In this document: in pieces, positions 36,253 to 47,354 of the stretch
How the letters are laid out: each line of letters starts with the position of its first letter
How positions within the stretch are numbered: the stretch's first letter is position 1
Assembly: GCA_021780075.1 (NCBI GenBank)
Contig: JAJXZL010000003.1
Location: forward strand, 1-64,000
Length of the DNA: 64,000 bases
Origin: Acidobacteriota bacterium
Lineage (GTDB): Bacteria; Acidobacteriota; Terriglobia; Terriglobales; Acidobacteriaceae
Reading direction: 5' to 3'
Notes under the pieces: generated by a model
Database searches by the model: none
Seen by the model: the letters and a program-made list of their open reading frames with translations, nothing else
Told to the model about the DNA's origin: nothing
Position numbers and translations under genes: made by a program

Positions 36253-37604
36253 CAGGCACTGCCTTTCAGCGCGGACAGCACTGCCGAGGGAGTGGCATCG
36301 ACCGACACGGCATTGCGCCGCAGGGCATTCACATCCGCCTCGTGGCCTGCGATTTCCTGCTCATTCAGCAGCGTGCCGCGATGAAAATCGATGGTGTAAT
36401 CGGCGTCCTTGAGCGTGTGGCCGGTCAGCAGGAGCACGACGGTCTCGCCCGGGGCCACCTTGCCATCGGCACGCAGTTTTTTAAGCCCTGCCAGCGTGAC
36501 GGCAGAGGCCGGCTCGCAGCCGAGGCCCTCTGCGCCGAGTTCCGCCTTGGCAATGGCGATCTCCGTTTCGGTAACGTCAAGGCACCAGCCACCCGTTTCC
36601 TTTATGACCCGCGCAGCCTTGCGCCACGATGCTGGATTGCCGATGCGAATTGCCGTAGCGCGGGTGTGCGCCTCCACCGGCTCCATTGCAGCGCCGTTGC
36701 TTGCGGCAAAGCTGCGCACCAGAGGGTTGGCTCCCTCGGCCTGAATGACGGAGATGCGCGGCACCCTGGCCACAAGGCCCAGCTCATAGAGCTCGCGGAA
36801 GCCCTTGCCGAGGGCCGAACTGTTGGCCAGATTGCCGCCTGGCACGATCAGATGGTCGGGCACGGTCCAGTCAAACGCTTCGGCAATCTCGAAGGCCGGT
36901 GTCTTTTGCCCTTCCAGGCGATACGGGTTCACGGAGTTGAGCAGATAAATCGGCGCCTCGAGCACAATCTCAGTGAGAACGCGGACACAGCCGTCGAAGT
37001 CGGTCTTCAACTGGCAGGTCACCGCGCCGTAGTCCATGGCTTGCGACAGCTTGCCCCATGCAATTTTTCCCTCGGGGATCAGCACCAGGCTGCGCAACCC
37101 TGCGCGCGCAGCATAAGCGGCCATGGCTGCTGATGTGTTGCCTGTCGAAGCGCAGGCCACCCACTCAAAGCCACGCTCATGCGCCACGCTTAATGCCGCC
37201 GTCATTCCAGTGTCTTTGAAGGAACCGGTTGGATTCATGCCCTGATGCTTGGCAAAGAGCTTATCCATACCCAGGGTCTTTGCGGTGCGAATCAGCGGAT
37301 AGAGCGGCGTGTTGCCCTCGCGCAGGGTCACGGCGTTGCCAAAGCTGTCCAGGATCGGCAGAAGCTCGCGGAATCGCCAGACGCCGGACTGGTCAAGCGT
37401 CTCAAGAGAACTGCGGCGTTCGCGCCAGAGCCACTTGAGCGCGCCGGGATTGGGCCGATCATGGCCGTGGCGCTGGCTCCAGCCCGCGTACTCCACCTCA
37501 AAAAGATCGCCACACCGGGCGCACCGAAAATCGGGCAGGGCGTCGGAGCCGGAGATGAGTTCTCCGCATCCGATACAGCGTAACTGGTGCAGATTGTCGT
37601 TCAT
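36252..37604 (-). CDS. thrC: Threonine synthase
   Basis: LREGNTPLYPL, KHQGMNPTGSFKDTGMTAALS, ACASTGNTSAAMAAYAARAG. Confidence 0.95.
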   Translation of the reverse strand: MNDNLHQLRCIGCGELISGSDALPDFRCARCGDLFEVEYAGWSQRHGHDRPNPGALKWLWRERRSSLETLDQSGVWRFRELLPILDSFGNAVTLREGNTPLYPLIRTAKTLGMDKLFAKHQGMNPTGSFKDTGMTAALSVAHERGFEWVACASTGNTSAAMAAYAARAGLRSLVLIPEGKIAWGKLSQAMDYGAVTCQLKTDFDGCVRVLTEIVLEAPIYLLNSVNPYRLEGQKTPAFEIAEAFDWTVPDHLIVPGGNLANSSALGKGFRELYELGLVARVPRISVIQAEGANPLVRSFAASNGAAMEPVEAHTRATAIRIGNPASWRKAARVIKETGGWCLDVTETEIAIAKAELGAEGLGCEPASAVTLAGLKKLRADGKVAPGETVVLLLTGHTLKDADYTIDFHRGTLLNEQEIAGHEADVNALRRNAVSVDATPSAVLSALKGSA

Positions 37605-37663
37605 GCCTGCATTCAGGTTACCAGCCTGCAGCGGCTTTTGCCGTGGGCTGATGGCATGAGGTT

Positions 37664-38722
37664 CTAGAAGCCGACCATCACCGGCTCCATCTCCAACCGA
37701 ATGCCAAAACGCACCTCGACTGCGTCCGCGATCTGGGCGGCGAGAGCGAGAATCGCATCAGCCGTGGCGCCGCCGCGGTTGATAAGCGCGAGCGTGTGCC
37801 GCGACGACACTCCGGCAGCTCCCAGTGCGTAGCCTTTGGTGAATCCGGCCTGCTCGATAAGCCAAGCGGCCGGAATCTTTACGCGTCCTGCATTTTCAGG
37901 CTCTGGCCCTGCTGGAAATCGCGGAGGCTGCTGGCCAATCACGGCCGCTATATTCCGCACCTGCTCTTCAGACACCACAGGATTTTTGAAGAAGCTGCCC
38001 GCGCTGCGGCAATCCGGATCGCCTTCGCGCAACAGCATCCCTTTGGATTGCCGAACACGGCGCACCACCGCTGCGACCTCAATGAGGCTGGCCTCAGTGC
38101 CCTCAGGAAATGCGCGCAGCAGGTCTGCATAGCGCAGCGTGGGCGCGGCGCCCGGAGTCACCCGATAGTCCACGCGGGTGACGAGGTAGCGCCCTCGATC
38201 AGTTGAATTGAAGCGGCTGCGGCGATATGCAAATCCGCACTCCGGCGCAGTGAACTCAACGAAGCTGTGCTCGATCAGGTCGTAGGCTCGAACGCGTTCA
38301 ATGGATGATGCGACCTCCTGCCCGTAGGCGCCGACATTCTGCACCGGCGTGCCACCCACCGTGCCGGGAATGCCGGCCAGGCACTCGATGCCGGCACAGT
38401 TGTCTGCGACCGCGCGCTCAACAAAACTGTCCCAGTCTTCTCCCGCAGCGGCCTGGTAGATGACCTGTCCAGACTGATCTTGCGTATCAGTTCGCGCAAT
38501 GCCGTGCAGGCCCACCTGCACCACGAGGCCGTCAAAACCGGCATCGGCGACCAGCAGATTGCTGCCGCCGCCCAGCACAAACAAGGGCTGAGCGTGCTCG
38601 CCTGCCCATGCAGCCGCCTCGGCAATCTCCTCTTCGCTTGCAGCCTTTACAAACCAGCGGGCCGGGCCACCGATACCCAAGGTCGTGAAGGGGGCCAGCA
38701 GCTTGTTTTCTTCCAGGAGCAT
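37664..38722 (-). CDS. murB: UDP-N-acetylenolpyruvoylglucosamine reductase
   Basis: TTLGIGGPARWFVKA, VLGGGSNLLVADAGFDG, GIPGTVGGTPVQNVGAYGQEV, SAGSFFKNP. Confidence 0.95.
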   Translation of the reverse strand: MLLEENKLLAPFTTLGIGGPARWFVKAASEEEIAEAAAWAGEHAQPLFVLGGGSNLLVADAGFDGLVVQVGLHGIARTDTQDQSGQVIYQAAAGEDWDSFVERAVADNCAGIECLAGIPGTVGGTPVQNVGAYGQEVASSIERVRAYDLIEHSFVEFTAPECGFAYRRSRFNSTDRGRYLVTRVDYRVTPGAAPTLRYADLLRAFPEGTEASLIEVAAVVRRVRQSKGMLLREGDPDCRSAGSFFKNPVVSEEQVRNIAAVIGQQPPRFPAGPEPENAGRVKIPAAWLIEQAGFTKGYALGAAGVSSRHTLALINRGGATADAILALAAQIADAVEVRFGIRLEMEPVMVGF

Positions 38723-38793
38723 CGGCTCAAGGCTACACTACCCGCATTTGACGGTAAAATGATTAAAGGCAACTTTCCCTGCCGGAGGCGACA

Positions 38794-39222
38794 ATGTACC
38801 CAGAATTGATGGTGATTCCCATGCGCGAGGAGCTGACGCGCGCCGGGATCAAGGAAACCCGCACCGCTGAAGATGTAGACGCCGCGCTTGCCCAGCCGGG
38901 CACGACGCTGCTGGTGGTCAACTCCATTTGCGGTTGCGCCGCAGGCAAGATGCGCCCCGGAGTGCGCCTGGCGCTGACAAACTCTGCCAGCCAGCCGGAC
39001 CAAAAGATCACAGTGTTTGCCGGCCAGGACCGCGAGGCCACTGAGCGCGCACGCAGCTACTTTGAGGGCAATCCCCCCACCTCACCGGCCATCGCCATTC
39101 TGCGCGACGGCAAGCTGGTCTACCTGATGCAGCGATTTGTGATTGAGCAGGCCACCGCGCAGCAGATCGCGAGCGAATTGATTCGCGCCTTCGACGAGCT
39201 CTGCGCAAAGACAACTGCATAG
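38794..39222 (+). CDS. BrxA/BrxB family bacilliredoxin (YphP-like)
   Basis: MYPELMVIPMREELTRAGIKETRTAEDVDAAL...VVNSICGCAAGKMRPG; CGC motif. Confidence 0.9.
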   Translation: MYPELMVIPMREELTRAGIKETRTAEDVDAALAQPGTTLLVVNSICGCAAGKMRPGVRLALTNSASQPDQKITVFAGQDREATERARSYFEGNPPTSPAIAILRDGKLVYLMQRFVIEQATAQQIASELIRAFDELCAKTTA

Positions 39223-39252
39223 ACCCGCCTGGCGAACAGGCACAAGACAAGC

Positions 39253-39284
39253 AGAACGGCCTCCCCAAAATAGGAGGCCGTTCT
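39253..39284. terminator. Strong hairpin terminator between convergent genes
   Basis: AGAACGGCCTCC (39253-39264) / GGAGGCCGTTCT (39273-39284), followed by TATTT. Confidence 0.75.
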
Positions 39285-39309
39285 TATTTGCTCCAGACAA
39301 TTTTTGGGC

Positions 39310-40842
39310 TCAGTCGGCTTCGTCGGCTATCGATAGCGCCTGTACTTTGCTGTGCTTGACGGAGTATCCGAAGTAGATGATCAAACCGACGAGCAGCCAG
39401 CCAAACATGACCATCCAGGTGATGAGCGGCAGGTTGGTCATCAAGTAGAGCGCCGTAATAATGCCGAGTATCGGCACCAGCGGAACCAGCGGCGTACGGA
39501 AGGGCCTGTGCATGTCAGGATGCCGCACGCGCAAGACCCACACACCTGCACATACGATGGTGAATGCGAGCAAGGTGCCGATATTCACGAGTTCGGCAAG
39601 CCGGTCAATGGGAAGAAAGCCGGGCATGATGGCCACAATAGCGCCAACCACGATGGTTGAGATCCACGGCGTGCGAAATTTGGGATGAATCTCCGAGGCC
39701 CACTTGGGGAGCAAACCATCGCGGGACATGGAGAAGAAGACGCGCGACTGGCCCAGCAGCATGACCAGCATCACGGTTGCCAGTCCAAACACTGCGCCAA
39801 TCTTCACCAGCAGGGATCCCCACTTGACGCCTGTCGCGTCAATGCCCAGCGCTACCGGATCAGCAACGTTCAGCGACTTGTAATTCACCAGGCCGGTAAG
39901 CACGGTGGACACGACAATATAAAGAATCGTGCAGATCACGAGCGAGCCGAGGATGCCGAGAGGCATATCCTTCTGCGGATTCTTTGCCTCCTGCGCCGCG
40001 GTTGAAACGGCGTCAAAGCCGATGTAGGCGAAGAAAATGGATGCGGCGCCGGTGGCAATGCCTTTGAATCCGAAATTTCCGTGCCCGTCGGACGGGGGGA
40101 AGTACGGGTGCCAGTTGGCCCAGGCCAGATGCGGGTGCTTCGCGATGAAGTAGATGCCGATGACGAGGAAGACACCTACAATTCCGAGCTTGACCACCAC
40201 GATGGTCGAGTTCAGATTGGCCGATTCCTTAATGCCAATTACCAGTACGGTAGTGACCAGCAGAATGGCGAGAATGGCGACAAGATTGAAGAGCCCTGTC
40301 GCGTGCTGCAACCCGACGGGACTGACGCCCGCAGGCAGCGAGGCCTGGGGCATCCAGCGATTCTGAAAGAAGACCAGCGGAGTGCCGGGGGTGGCCGTGA
40401 GCTGCGGCGGGATGTAAATATGCAACTGCTGCAGAAGGCTGTTGAAGTATCCTGCCCAGCCCGAGGCAACGGTTGCCGCACCAAAGCCGTACTCCAGTCC
40501 CAGATCCCAGCCGATAATCCAGGCCACAAACTCGCCCAGCGTTGCATATCCGTATGTATAGGCTGAGCCTGCAATGGGAATGATGGAAGCGAATTCGGCG
40601 TAGCAGAGTCCGGCAAAGGCACAGGTGATGCCGGCAAGTACAAAGCTCAGGGCCACCGCGGGGCCTGCGTGGACGGCTGCGGCCTGGCCTGTAAGCACGA
40701 AGATTCCGGCGCCGATAATGGCGCCGATGCCAAGGGTAATCAGGTTCATCGCTCCGAGTGAGCGCTTGAGCGTGTGTTCGCCCTCTTCATTCGCCTCTTG
40801 CGTAAGGAGCGACATGGGCTTGATGCGAAGCAGTCTGGACAT
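39310..40842 (-). CDS. APC family amino acid permease
   Basis: About 12 TM helices; LGAMNLITLGIGAIIGAGIFVLTGQAAAVHAGPAVALSF. Confidence 0.93.
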   Translation of the reverse strand: MSRLLRIKPMSLLTQEANEEGEHTLKRSLGAMNLITLGIGAIIGAGIFVLTGQAAAVHAGPAVALSFVLAGITCAFAGLCYAEFASIIPIAGSAYTYGYATLGEFVAWIIGWDLGLEYGFGAATVASGWAGYFNSLLQQLHIYIPPQLTATPGTPLVFFQNRWMPQASLPAGVSPVGLQHATGLFNLVAILAILLVTTVLVIGIKESANLNSTIVVVKLGIVGVFLVIGIYFIAKHPHLAWANWHPYFPPSDGHGNFGFKGIATGAASIFFAYIGFDAVSTAAQEAKNPQKDMPLGILGSLVICTILYIVVSTVLTGLVNYKSLNVADPVALGIDATGVKWGSLLVKIGAVFGLATVMLVMLLGQSRVFFSMSRDGLLPKWASEIHPKFRTPWISTIVVGAIVAIMPGFLPIDRLAELVNIGTLLAFTIVCAGVWVLRVRHPDMHRPFRTPLVPLVPILGIITALYLMTNLPLITWMVMFGWLLVGLIIYFGYSVKHSKVQALSIADEAD

Positions 40843-40860
40843 GAACGAGGAACTTCCTCC

Positions 40861-42441
40861 TCAACGGTTAATACCTGAAACTGAAGCCGAAGGACGCGCA
40901 GAGCGCCGCGACCAGAAGAGATACACGGGAATGCCGAGCAGGACGAGCACCAGGCCCGGCCACGTGTATTGAGGCTTGTAACGCAATAATACGACACAGA
41001 TCCATGTAGCCATCACGATGTAAAGCGCGGGCAGCACAGGATAGCCCAGCGCCTTGTAAGGCCGCGGTGCATCGGGCCGCTTGAAGCGCAGCACGAACAA
41101 GCCCGCGATGGTGAGGATATAAAACACCAGCACGGCGAAGATGATGTAGTCCAGCAACTGGCTGTAGGAGCCCGAGAGGCACAGCAGCGTTGCCCAGCAG
41201 GCCTGGACAGCCAAACCAGCCGCCGGTGTCTTGTAGCGCGGGTGCAGCCTGCCCACGGACTTGAAAAACAGACCGTCCCGGCTCATTGCGTAGTAGACGC
41301 GCGCCCCGGCCAGCGACAGGCCGTTGGCGCAGCCAAACGTCGAGATGAGGATGGCTGCGGCCATCAACTGCGCTCCGCCGGAGTGGAAAATCTGCTCCAG
41401 CACTGCCGTGGCCACGCGATCTTCCGTGGCATGTTGCAGTCCCCGCGCCATCACCGTGGCGCCATGCGGGTCACCGTGCATGGGCAGCACCAACAGGTAG
41501 CCCAGCGACACAAGGAAGTACACCGTGAGCACGAATCCAGCGCCAAGCACCAGCGAGAGAGGCAGATTGCGCCGCGGATTCTTGACTTCACCCGCAGTGA
41601 ACGTGACGTTGTTCCACGCATCGGCAGAAAACAGCGAACCCACCTGCACCACGGCAAGAATCACCAGCAGGTTGACCATGACCATTGGCCCGCCAATGCC
41701 CACCTGTACCGGATGCAGCGCGCTCCACCCCGCGTTCTTCCAGAACTGGTGCCAGCCTTCGCCGAAGTTGGCGTTCCATGCGGTTGCGTTGGGACCGAGG
41801 GTGAATGCAAGCAGCACCAGCGCGGCCAGGGACAGTGCCTTCGCCGTGGTAAAGATGTTCTGGATAAACGCACCCAACCGCAGGCCAAACATGTTGACCA
41901 CTGCCAGCAGAATCACGATCGCAATGCCGGTCAGGTTTGCCGTATTGACGCCGATCTCCATGTTGCCCAGCATCATGGGCCCCACCTGGAATGCTGGCAC
42001 ATGCGCGATATGCCAAAGCCAGTGCGATGTGGAGACAGTGGGAAAAAATACGCCGAGAAATTTGGCAAAGGCCACGCAGACGGCGGCGATGGTGCCGGTC
42101 TGAATCACCAGGAAGAGCGTCCATCCGTAGAGAAATCCCCACAGCGGCCCGAGCGACTCTCGCAGGTAAACGTACTGGCCGCCGGCCTTGGGCATCATGG
42201 CCGCCAGCTCGCCATAACTCAGCGCGCCGATCATGGTCATGATTGCGGTGACCACCCAGGCCGCCAGCAGAAGTGCGGGCGAGTCAGTGCCGCGCGCAAT
42301 GTCCGCGTCCACAAGAAAAATGCCGGACCCAATCATCGACCCTGCAACGATGGCTGTGGCGCTGAACAGGCCGAGACTCTGAACCAACCTTTGCGCATCG
42401 GTTGCAGATTCCGGATCAGGAGTGAGGTTTGCGGTTGTCAC
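40861..42441 (-). CDS. APC family amino acid permease (start trimmed to avoid overlap with thiE)
   Basis: SATAIVAGSMIGSGIFLVDADIARG...GELAAMMPKAGGQYVYLRESLGPLWGF; the tracked ORF extends to 42948, but that extension is low-complexity and antiphase with thiE. Confidence 0.88.
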   Translation of the reverse strand: MTTANLTPDPESATDAQRLVQSLGLFSATAIVAGSMIGSGIFLVDADIARGTDSPALLLAAWVVTAIMTMIGALSYGELAAMMPKAGGQYVYLRESLGPLWGFLYGWTLFLVIQTGTIAAVCVAFAKFLGVFFPTVSTSHWLWHIAHVPAFQVGPMMLGNMEIGVNTANLTGIAIVILLAVVNMFGLRLGAFIQNIFTTAKALSLAALVLLAFTLGPNATAWNANFGEGWHQFWKNAGWSALHPVQVGIGGPMVMVNLLVILAVVQVGSLFSADAWNNVTFTAGEVKNPRRNLPLSLVLGAGFVLTVYFLVSLGYLLVLPMHGDPHGATVMARGLQHATEDRVATAVLEQIFHSGGAQLMAAAILISTFGCANGLSLAGARVYYAMSRDGLFFKSVGRLHPRYKTPAAGLAVQACWATLLCLSGSYSQLLDYIIFAVLVFYILTIAGLFVLRFKRPDAPRPYKALGYPVLPALYIVMATWICVVLLRYKPQYTWPGLVLVLLGIPVYLFWSRRSARPSASVSGINR

Positions 42442-42523
42442 CTTGATTGGTTTTACTCGAACGGGCTGAGGGTTGTCTTCCCTTTTTGCACGGTGTTTTT
42501 GATTCCGCGGGGTTTCCCTGACC

Positions 42524-43165
42524 TCAACCAAGCTGCTGCAGCCAGCGGCGGAACTCGGCGGCAGGATCATCAGCGCGGAAGATGGCCGCGGAGACGGCGA
42601 CGGTGGTGGCTCCGGCAGCGAGTATGGCCGCGGCAGTGGCCAGCGTGATGCCTGCCGCAGCGACGAGAACGGTGTCCGGTCCGGCCTGAGCACGAAGGCG
42701 TCGCACGCCCTCCACGCCGATGGGCGGCTTGTCCGTCTGCTTGGTCGTTGTGGGAAAGACGGGGCCGATGGCGAGGTAGTCGGCGGGTTCAGCGAGAATG
42801 CCGGGCAGGAGCGCATCGCTGCCGCCGAAGGTTCCGACGATTTGGCTCGGGCCGAGAAGGCGGCGGGCCTCGGCCGGCGGCATGTCGCCTGCATCGACGT
42901 GAACGCCGTCAAAGCCGGTAGCGGCGACGAGGTCGGCGCGGTCGTCAAGGATGAGCTTGACCTGCCCGGCGGGCATGGCAGCGCGCAGGGTGGCTGCGTC
43001 GGCGAGGAGTTCTGCGTCGGAGCCGGTCTTGTTGCGGTATTCGATCAGGGTGACGCCTGCATCTGTGAGCGACCTGCCGAGCCGTTGCAGGTATTCGGCG
43101 CGGCCAGTGGCGGGAATCGTGGCGGAATCAAGGATGGGATAAATGCGCGGAAATGAAAAGGCCAT
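42524..43165 (-). CDS. thiE: Thiamine phosphate synthase
   Basis: FPRIYPILDSA, DDRADLVAATGFDGVHVDAGDMPP, YLAIGPVFPTTTKQTDKPPIGVEGVRRL. Confidence 0.92.
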   Translation of the reverse strand: MAFSFPRIYPILDSATIPATGRAEYLQRLGRSLTDAGVTLIEYRNKTGSDAELLADAATLRAAMPAGQVKLILDDRADLVAATGFDGVHVDAGDMPPAEARRLLGPSQIVGTFGGSDALLPGILAEPADYLAIGPVFPTTTKQTDKPPIGVEGVRRLRAQAGPDTVLVAAAGITLATAAAILAAGATTVAVSAAIFRADDPAAEFRRWLQQLG

Positions 43166-43231
43166 GCATCAAGGGTAGATGCATGGCCGGGTGGTTGTCA
43201 GGCGGCGCTTTGCCGTGGCTGACGACTTTGG

Positions 43232-43735
43232 CTACATTTCGTCGGCCGAAGGGCCGTACATGCCCGGAACTCTGGCGTTGAGCAAGCGCAGGTACACGCT
43301 GAGCTGGGCACGGTGATGCACCATGTGGCTGAGCACGAACTCGCGGAAGACCTGGTGGCGCGGCGAGTCAATAAATACCTGCCCGCCGAAGACGAATTTC
43401 CAGTTGTCATCCCACTTGCTGAGTGGAAGAGAGGCCAACGTAGCGCGAACCTTGGGCAGCCCTTCGTCGAATTTTTTGAGGATCTCGTCCCTGCTGGCGG
43501 GAACGTACGGATCCCACTTGTGGTCTGCGGGAAACTCAAGCTTGTCGGTGGTGAGCGAATGGAGAGCCCAGTCGCCGGTCATGTCCGTGAGGTGGCCAGC
43601 GAGACGGCCCAGGCTCATGGATTTGGTGTGCGGTTGGTAGCTCAGATCGGCATCAGCGGGGATGGCTGCGAGAATCTGGCGGGTTTTGGCGGTCTCGCGT
43701 TCGTACTCGGCTGCAAGCTCTTTTTGAAAGTCCAT
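43232..43735 (-). CDS. DinB family protein
   Basis: MDFQKELAAEYERETAKTRQILAAIPADADLSYQPHTKSMSLGRLAGHLTDM; FREFVLSHMVHHRAQLSVYLRLLNARVPGMYGPSADEM. Confidence 0.9.
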   Translation of the reverse strand: MDFQKELAAEYERETAKTRQILAAIPADADLSYQPHTKSMSLGRLAGHLTDMTGDWALHSLTTDKLEFPADHKWDPYVPASRDEILKKFDEGLPKVRATLASLPLSKWDDNWKFVFGGQVFIDSPRHQVFREFVLSHMVHHRAQLSVYLRLLNARVPGMYGPSADEM

Positions 43736-43855
43736 ATACAGGCCTCCTTTTGCCGAAGACAGGATAGACGAGCCTAAAGGAAAAAGCGAAGAAAAAGCGA
43801 TAAAGATTCGGAGATTTTCTGCCTGCCTTTGTGGAAAACCGCACGTATGTTTGCC

Positions 43856-43884
43856 GGGGGGGGGGTAGGGGGGTGGGGGGGTGG
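43856..43884 (+). repeat. G-tract / putative G-quadruplex
   Basis: G10-TA-G6-T-G7-T-GG. Confidence 0.8.
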
Positions 43885-44074
43885 TACCGACCGGCAGCAT
43901 ACTGGACAGCTTTCTACTGACCCAATTCCATTGTGCCGGAATGAGGGGAAATGATCTGCAAAATGGGGAGAGAAATTTTGGGAAGGTGGCGGGGTGAGGG
44001 TTATGGTCTCCCACCCAAATTTCGCGGACAGGGATGAAAGGTCGGGGTGGAAGGGTGAGACAACGAGAGGGGCG

Positions 44075-44695
44075 TTAGAGCGTGGAGTGCTCCGCTTTGC
44101 GGACGACCCAGGTGGTCATGGCGCGCAGATCCTGAACGAGGGTGGTTTTGATGGGATCGGCGAGCTGGCCCATGCGCTCTGTGCAGGCGAGAAGCAGGGG
44201 CTCATCGACGAGATAGCGAATGGAGCCGTCGGGCGATTTATAGCGGCGGCCTTCGATGAGCTCGATGCGGTGCTCCATGCCGATGGAGGAGCCGAGGCGG
44301 GAAAAGAAGAGTCCGCCGGGCTTGAGGCAGCGGAAGGTGCCGCGGAGCATGGCTTCAAAGTGGGCGTCGTCGCGCGCGAAGTGAAGGACGGTGTTGATGA
44401 TGACAACGTCGGCCAAAGCGGCAGGAAAGGACATCTCTTCGACCGGCTCGACGCGAAAGTTGGAGGCAGGAAGCGATGGGGCAAGCGAATGCGCCATGTT
44501 GCGCACGGTCTCCACTTCTTCGGGGTTGGCGTCGGCGGCAGAGACGTCATACCCCTCGCGGAGGAAATACACGAGGTTGCGGCCGGAGCCGCAACCAGCG
44601 TCGAGGATGCGCATGCCGGGTGTGATGCGGCCTTTGAGGATCTGATCGAAGAGGTAGATGTCGATCTGACCGAATTGCTCCTGGAGAGTGGGCAT
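44075..44695 (-). CDS. Class I SAM-dependent methyltransferase
   Basis: GMRILDAGCGSGRNLVYFLREGYDVSAADANPEEV. Confidence 0.9.
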   Translation of the reverse strand: MPTLQEQFGQIDIYLFDQILKGRITPGMRILDAGCGSGRNLVYFLREGYDVSAADANPEEVETVRNMAHSLAPSLPASNFRVEPVEEMSFPAALADVVIINTVLHFARDDAHFEAMLRGTFRCLKPGGLFFSRLGSSIGMEHRIELIEGRRYKSPDGSIRYLVDEPLLLACTERMGQLADPIKTTLVQDLRAMTTWVVRKAEHSTL

Positions 44696-44865
44696 AAGGT
44701 TTCCTCACGATAGCATGGCGCGGAGATGGAGGGCCGCGCTGCCAGGTTGAAGCCGTGCCCTTCAAAAATCCGCTATCGGCATGAGACTTTCGTTGACTTC
44801 AGCATGTGGTGGGCATAGTATTCGATGCCATCCCGGGCTCCCAACTTCCTACCAGGAGACGGATT

Positions 44866-45192
44866 ATGTATTCACGAGTGATCACCTGCGATATCCAGCC
44901 AGCTCACATTAGCGAATTCCGGAACATTGTGAACGAGGAACTGCTGCCACGCATCCAGGCACAGCCGGGATTCATGGAGAACATCGAATCGGTTGACCCG
45001 GCAACAGGCAAATATTGTTGCGTCACGCTTTGGGAGAACGAAAAAGCCATTGAGAATTACGACAATGGCCTCTTTCGTGAGATCGCGTCAAAGCTGATGC
45101 CCATGATGCAGGGAAACCCCGTTGTGCAAACGCTGCCCGTTGACAATGCCTCCGCGCACCACATGAAGGCGGGCAGAGCCGTGGCGGCGTAG
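44866..45192 (+). CDS. Antibiotic biosynthesis monooxygenase-like (ABM fold) protein
   Basis: YSRVITCDIQPAHISEFRNIVNEELLPRIQAQPGFMENIESVDPATGKYCCVTLWENEKAIENY. Confidence 0.75.
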   Translation: MYSRVITCDIQPAHISEFRNIVNEELLPRIQAQPGFMENIESVDPATGKYCCVTLWENEKAIENYDNGLFREIASKLMPMMQGNPVVQTLPVDNASAHHMKAGRAVAA

Positions 45193-45327
45193 GGCCGAAA
45201 GCCACTTTCCGCAACTGGCACGCCTTGTACCGTGCGTGGGGGATTCCCTGCGCCAAATCAGATGCGCAACGCAGACTCTTGCCCTCGTCGCACTGTGTTC
45301 AGCAGGCGGGGACCACGCCTCAATGAT

Positions 45328-46680
<1,353 letters not shown>

Positions 46681-46822
46681 TCATATCCCTTTAAAAGCGG
46701 GGTTAGCGTTGGTCAGCGGAGTTGGCGAGAGGCTTACGCGCCTGTCAGAACAGCTCAGCGCAAATTGTGCTTGATGCGCCGCCCCTGCCAGCCCCCTCCT
46801 TTTGCGCATTCCACATATCCGG

Positions 46823-47314
46823 CTAGGTTTGACGGATGGAGAAGAGCGGCTGGCCGAACTCGATGGGCTGGCCGTTGGTGACGAGGCAGCGCACGATTTC
46901 GCCGGAGGCGTCCGCTTCAATCTCGTTCATCAGCTTCATGGCTTCGACGATGCAAATGACCTGTCCCTTTTCGACGTGGTCGCCGGTGGAGACGAAGGGC
47001 GATGCGCCGGGCGAAGGCGAGCCGTAAAAGGTGCCGACAATGGGCGACTTGACGATGTGCAGTCCGGTATCCGGGTCGGCCTCCTGGGCGGCCGCAGGCT
47101 GCGCGGCTGCCGCAGCTGCCACCTGTGGATGCGCGGCCGGAGCCGGAACCAGAAGGCGCGCGGCGAGATCAGACAAGGCGGCCTGCGAGGTCTCCGGCTG
47201 ATTGAATTTGAGGCGTATCTTCATGTCGCCGCGGTCAAGGTCAAACTCGGCGACCTGGTACTGCTTCAGGAACTCGATCAGTTCTTTCAGATCCTGTATA
47301 TCCTGTGGTTTCAT
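46823..47314 (-). CDS. accB: Acetyl-CoA carboxylase biotin carboxyl carrier protein
   Basis: IVKSPIVGTFYGSPSPGASPFVSTGDHVEKGQVICIVEAMKLMNEIEAD. Confidence 0.96.
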   Translation of the reverse strand: MKPQDIQDLKELIEFLKQYQVAEFDLDRGDMKIRLKFNQPETSQAALSDLAARLLVPAPAAHPQVAAAAAAQPAAAQEADPDTGLHIVKSPIVGTFYGSPSPGASPFVSTGDHVEKGQVICIVEAMKLMNEIEADASGEIVRCLVTNGQPIEFGQPLFSIRQT

Positions 47315-47354
47315 TCGTTCCTTGCCTCTCCCGGTGGTTCCGGGATGGATTGGG

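Noticed and set aside
41242-42648. Long + strand ORF (468 aa)
   Set aside because: Shadow ORF antisense to the APC permease; composition is His/Gln/Arg-rich as expected for antisense translation.
42442-42948. N-terminal extension of the second APC permease ORF
   Set aside because: Low-complexity Ser/Pro/Arg sequence overlapping thiE in another frame; the permease homology begins near the GTG at 42441.
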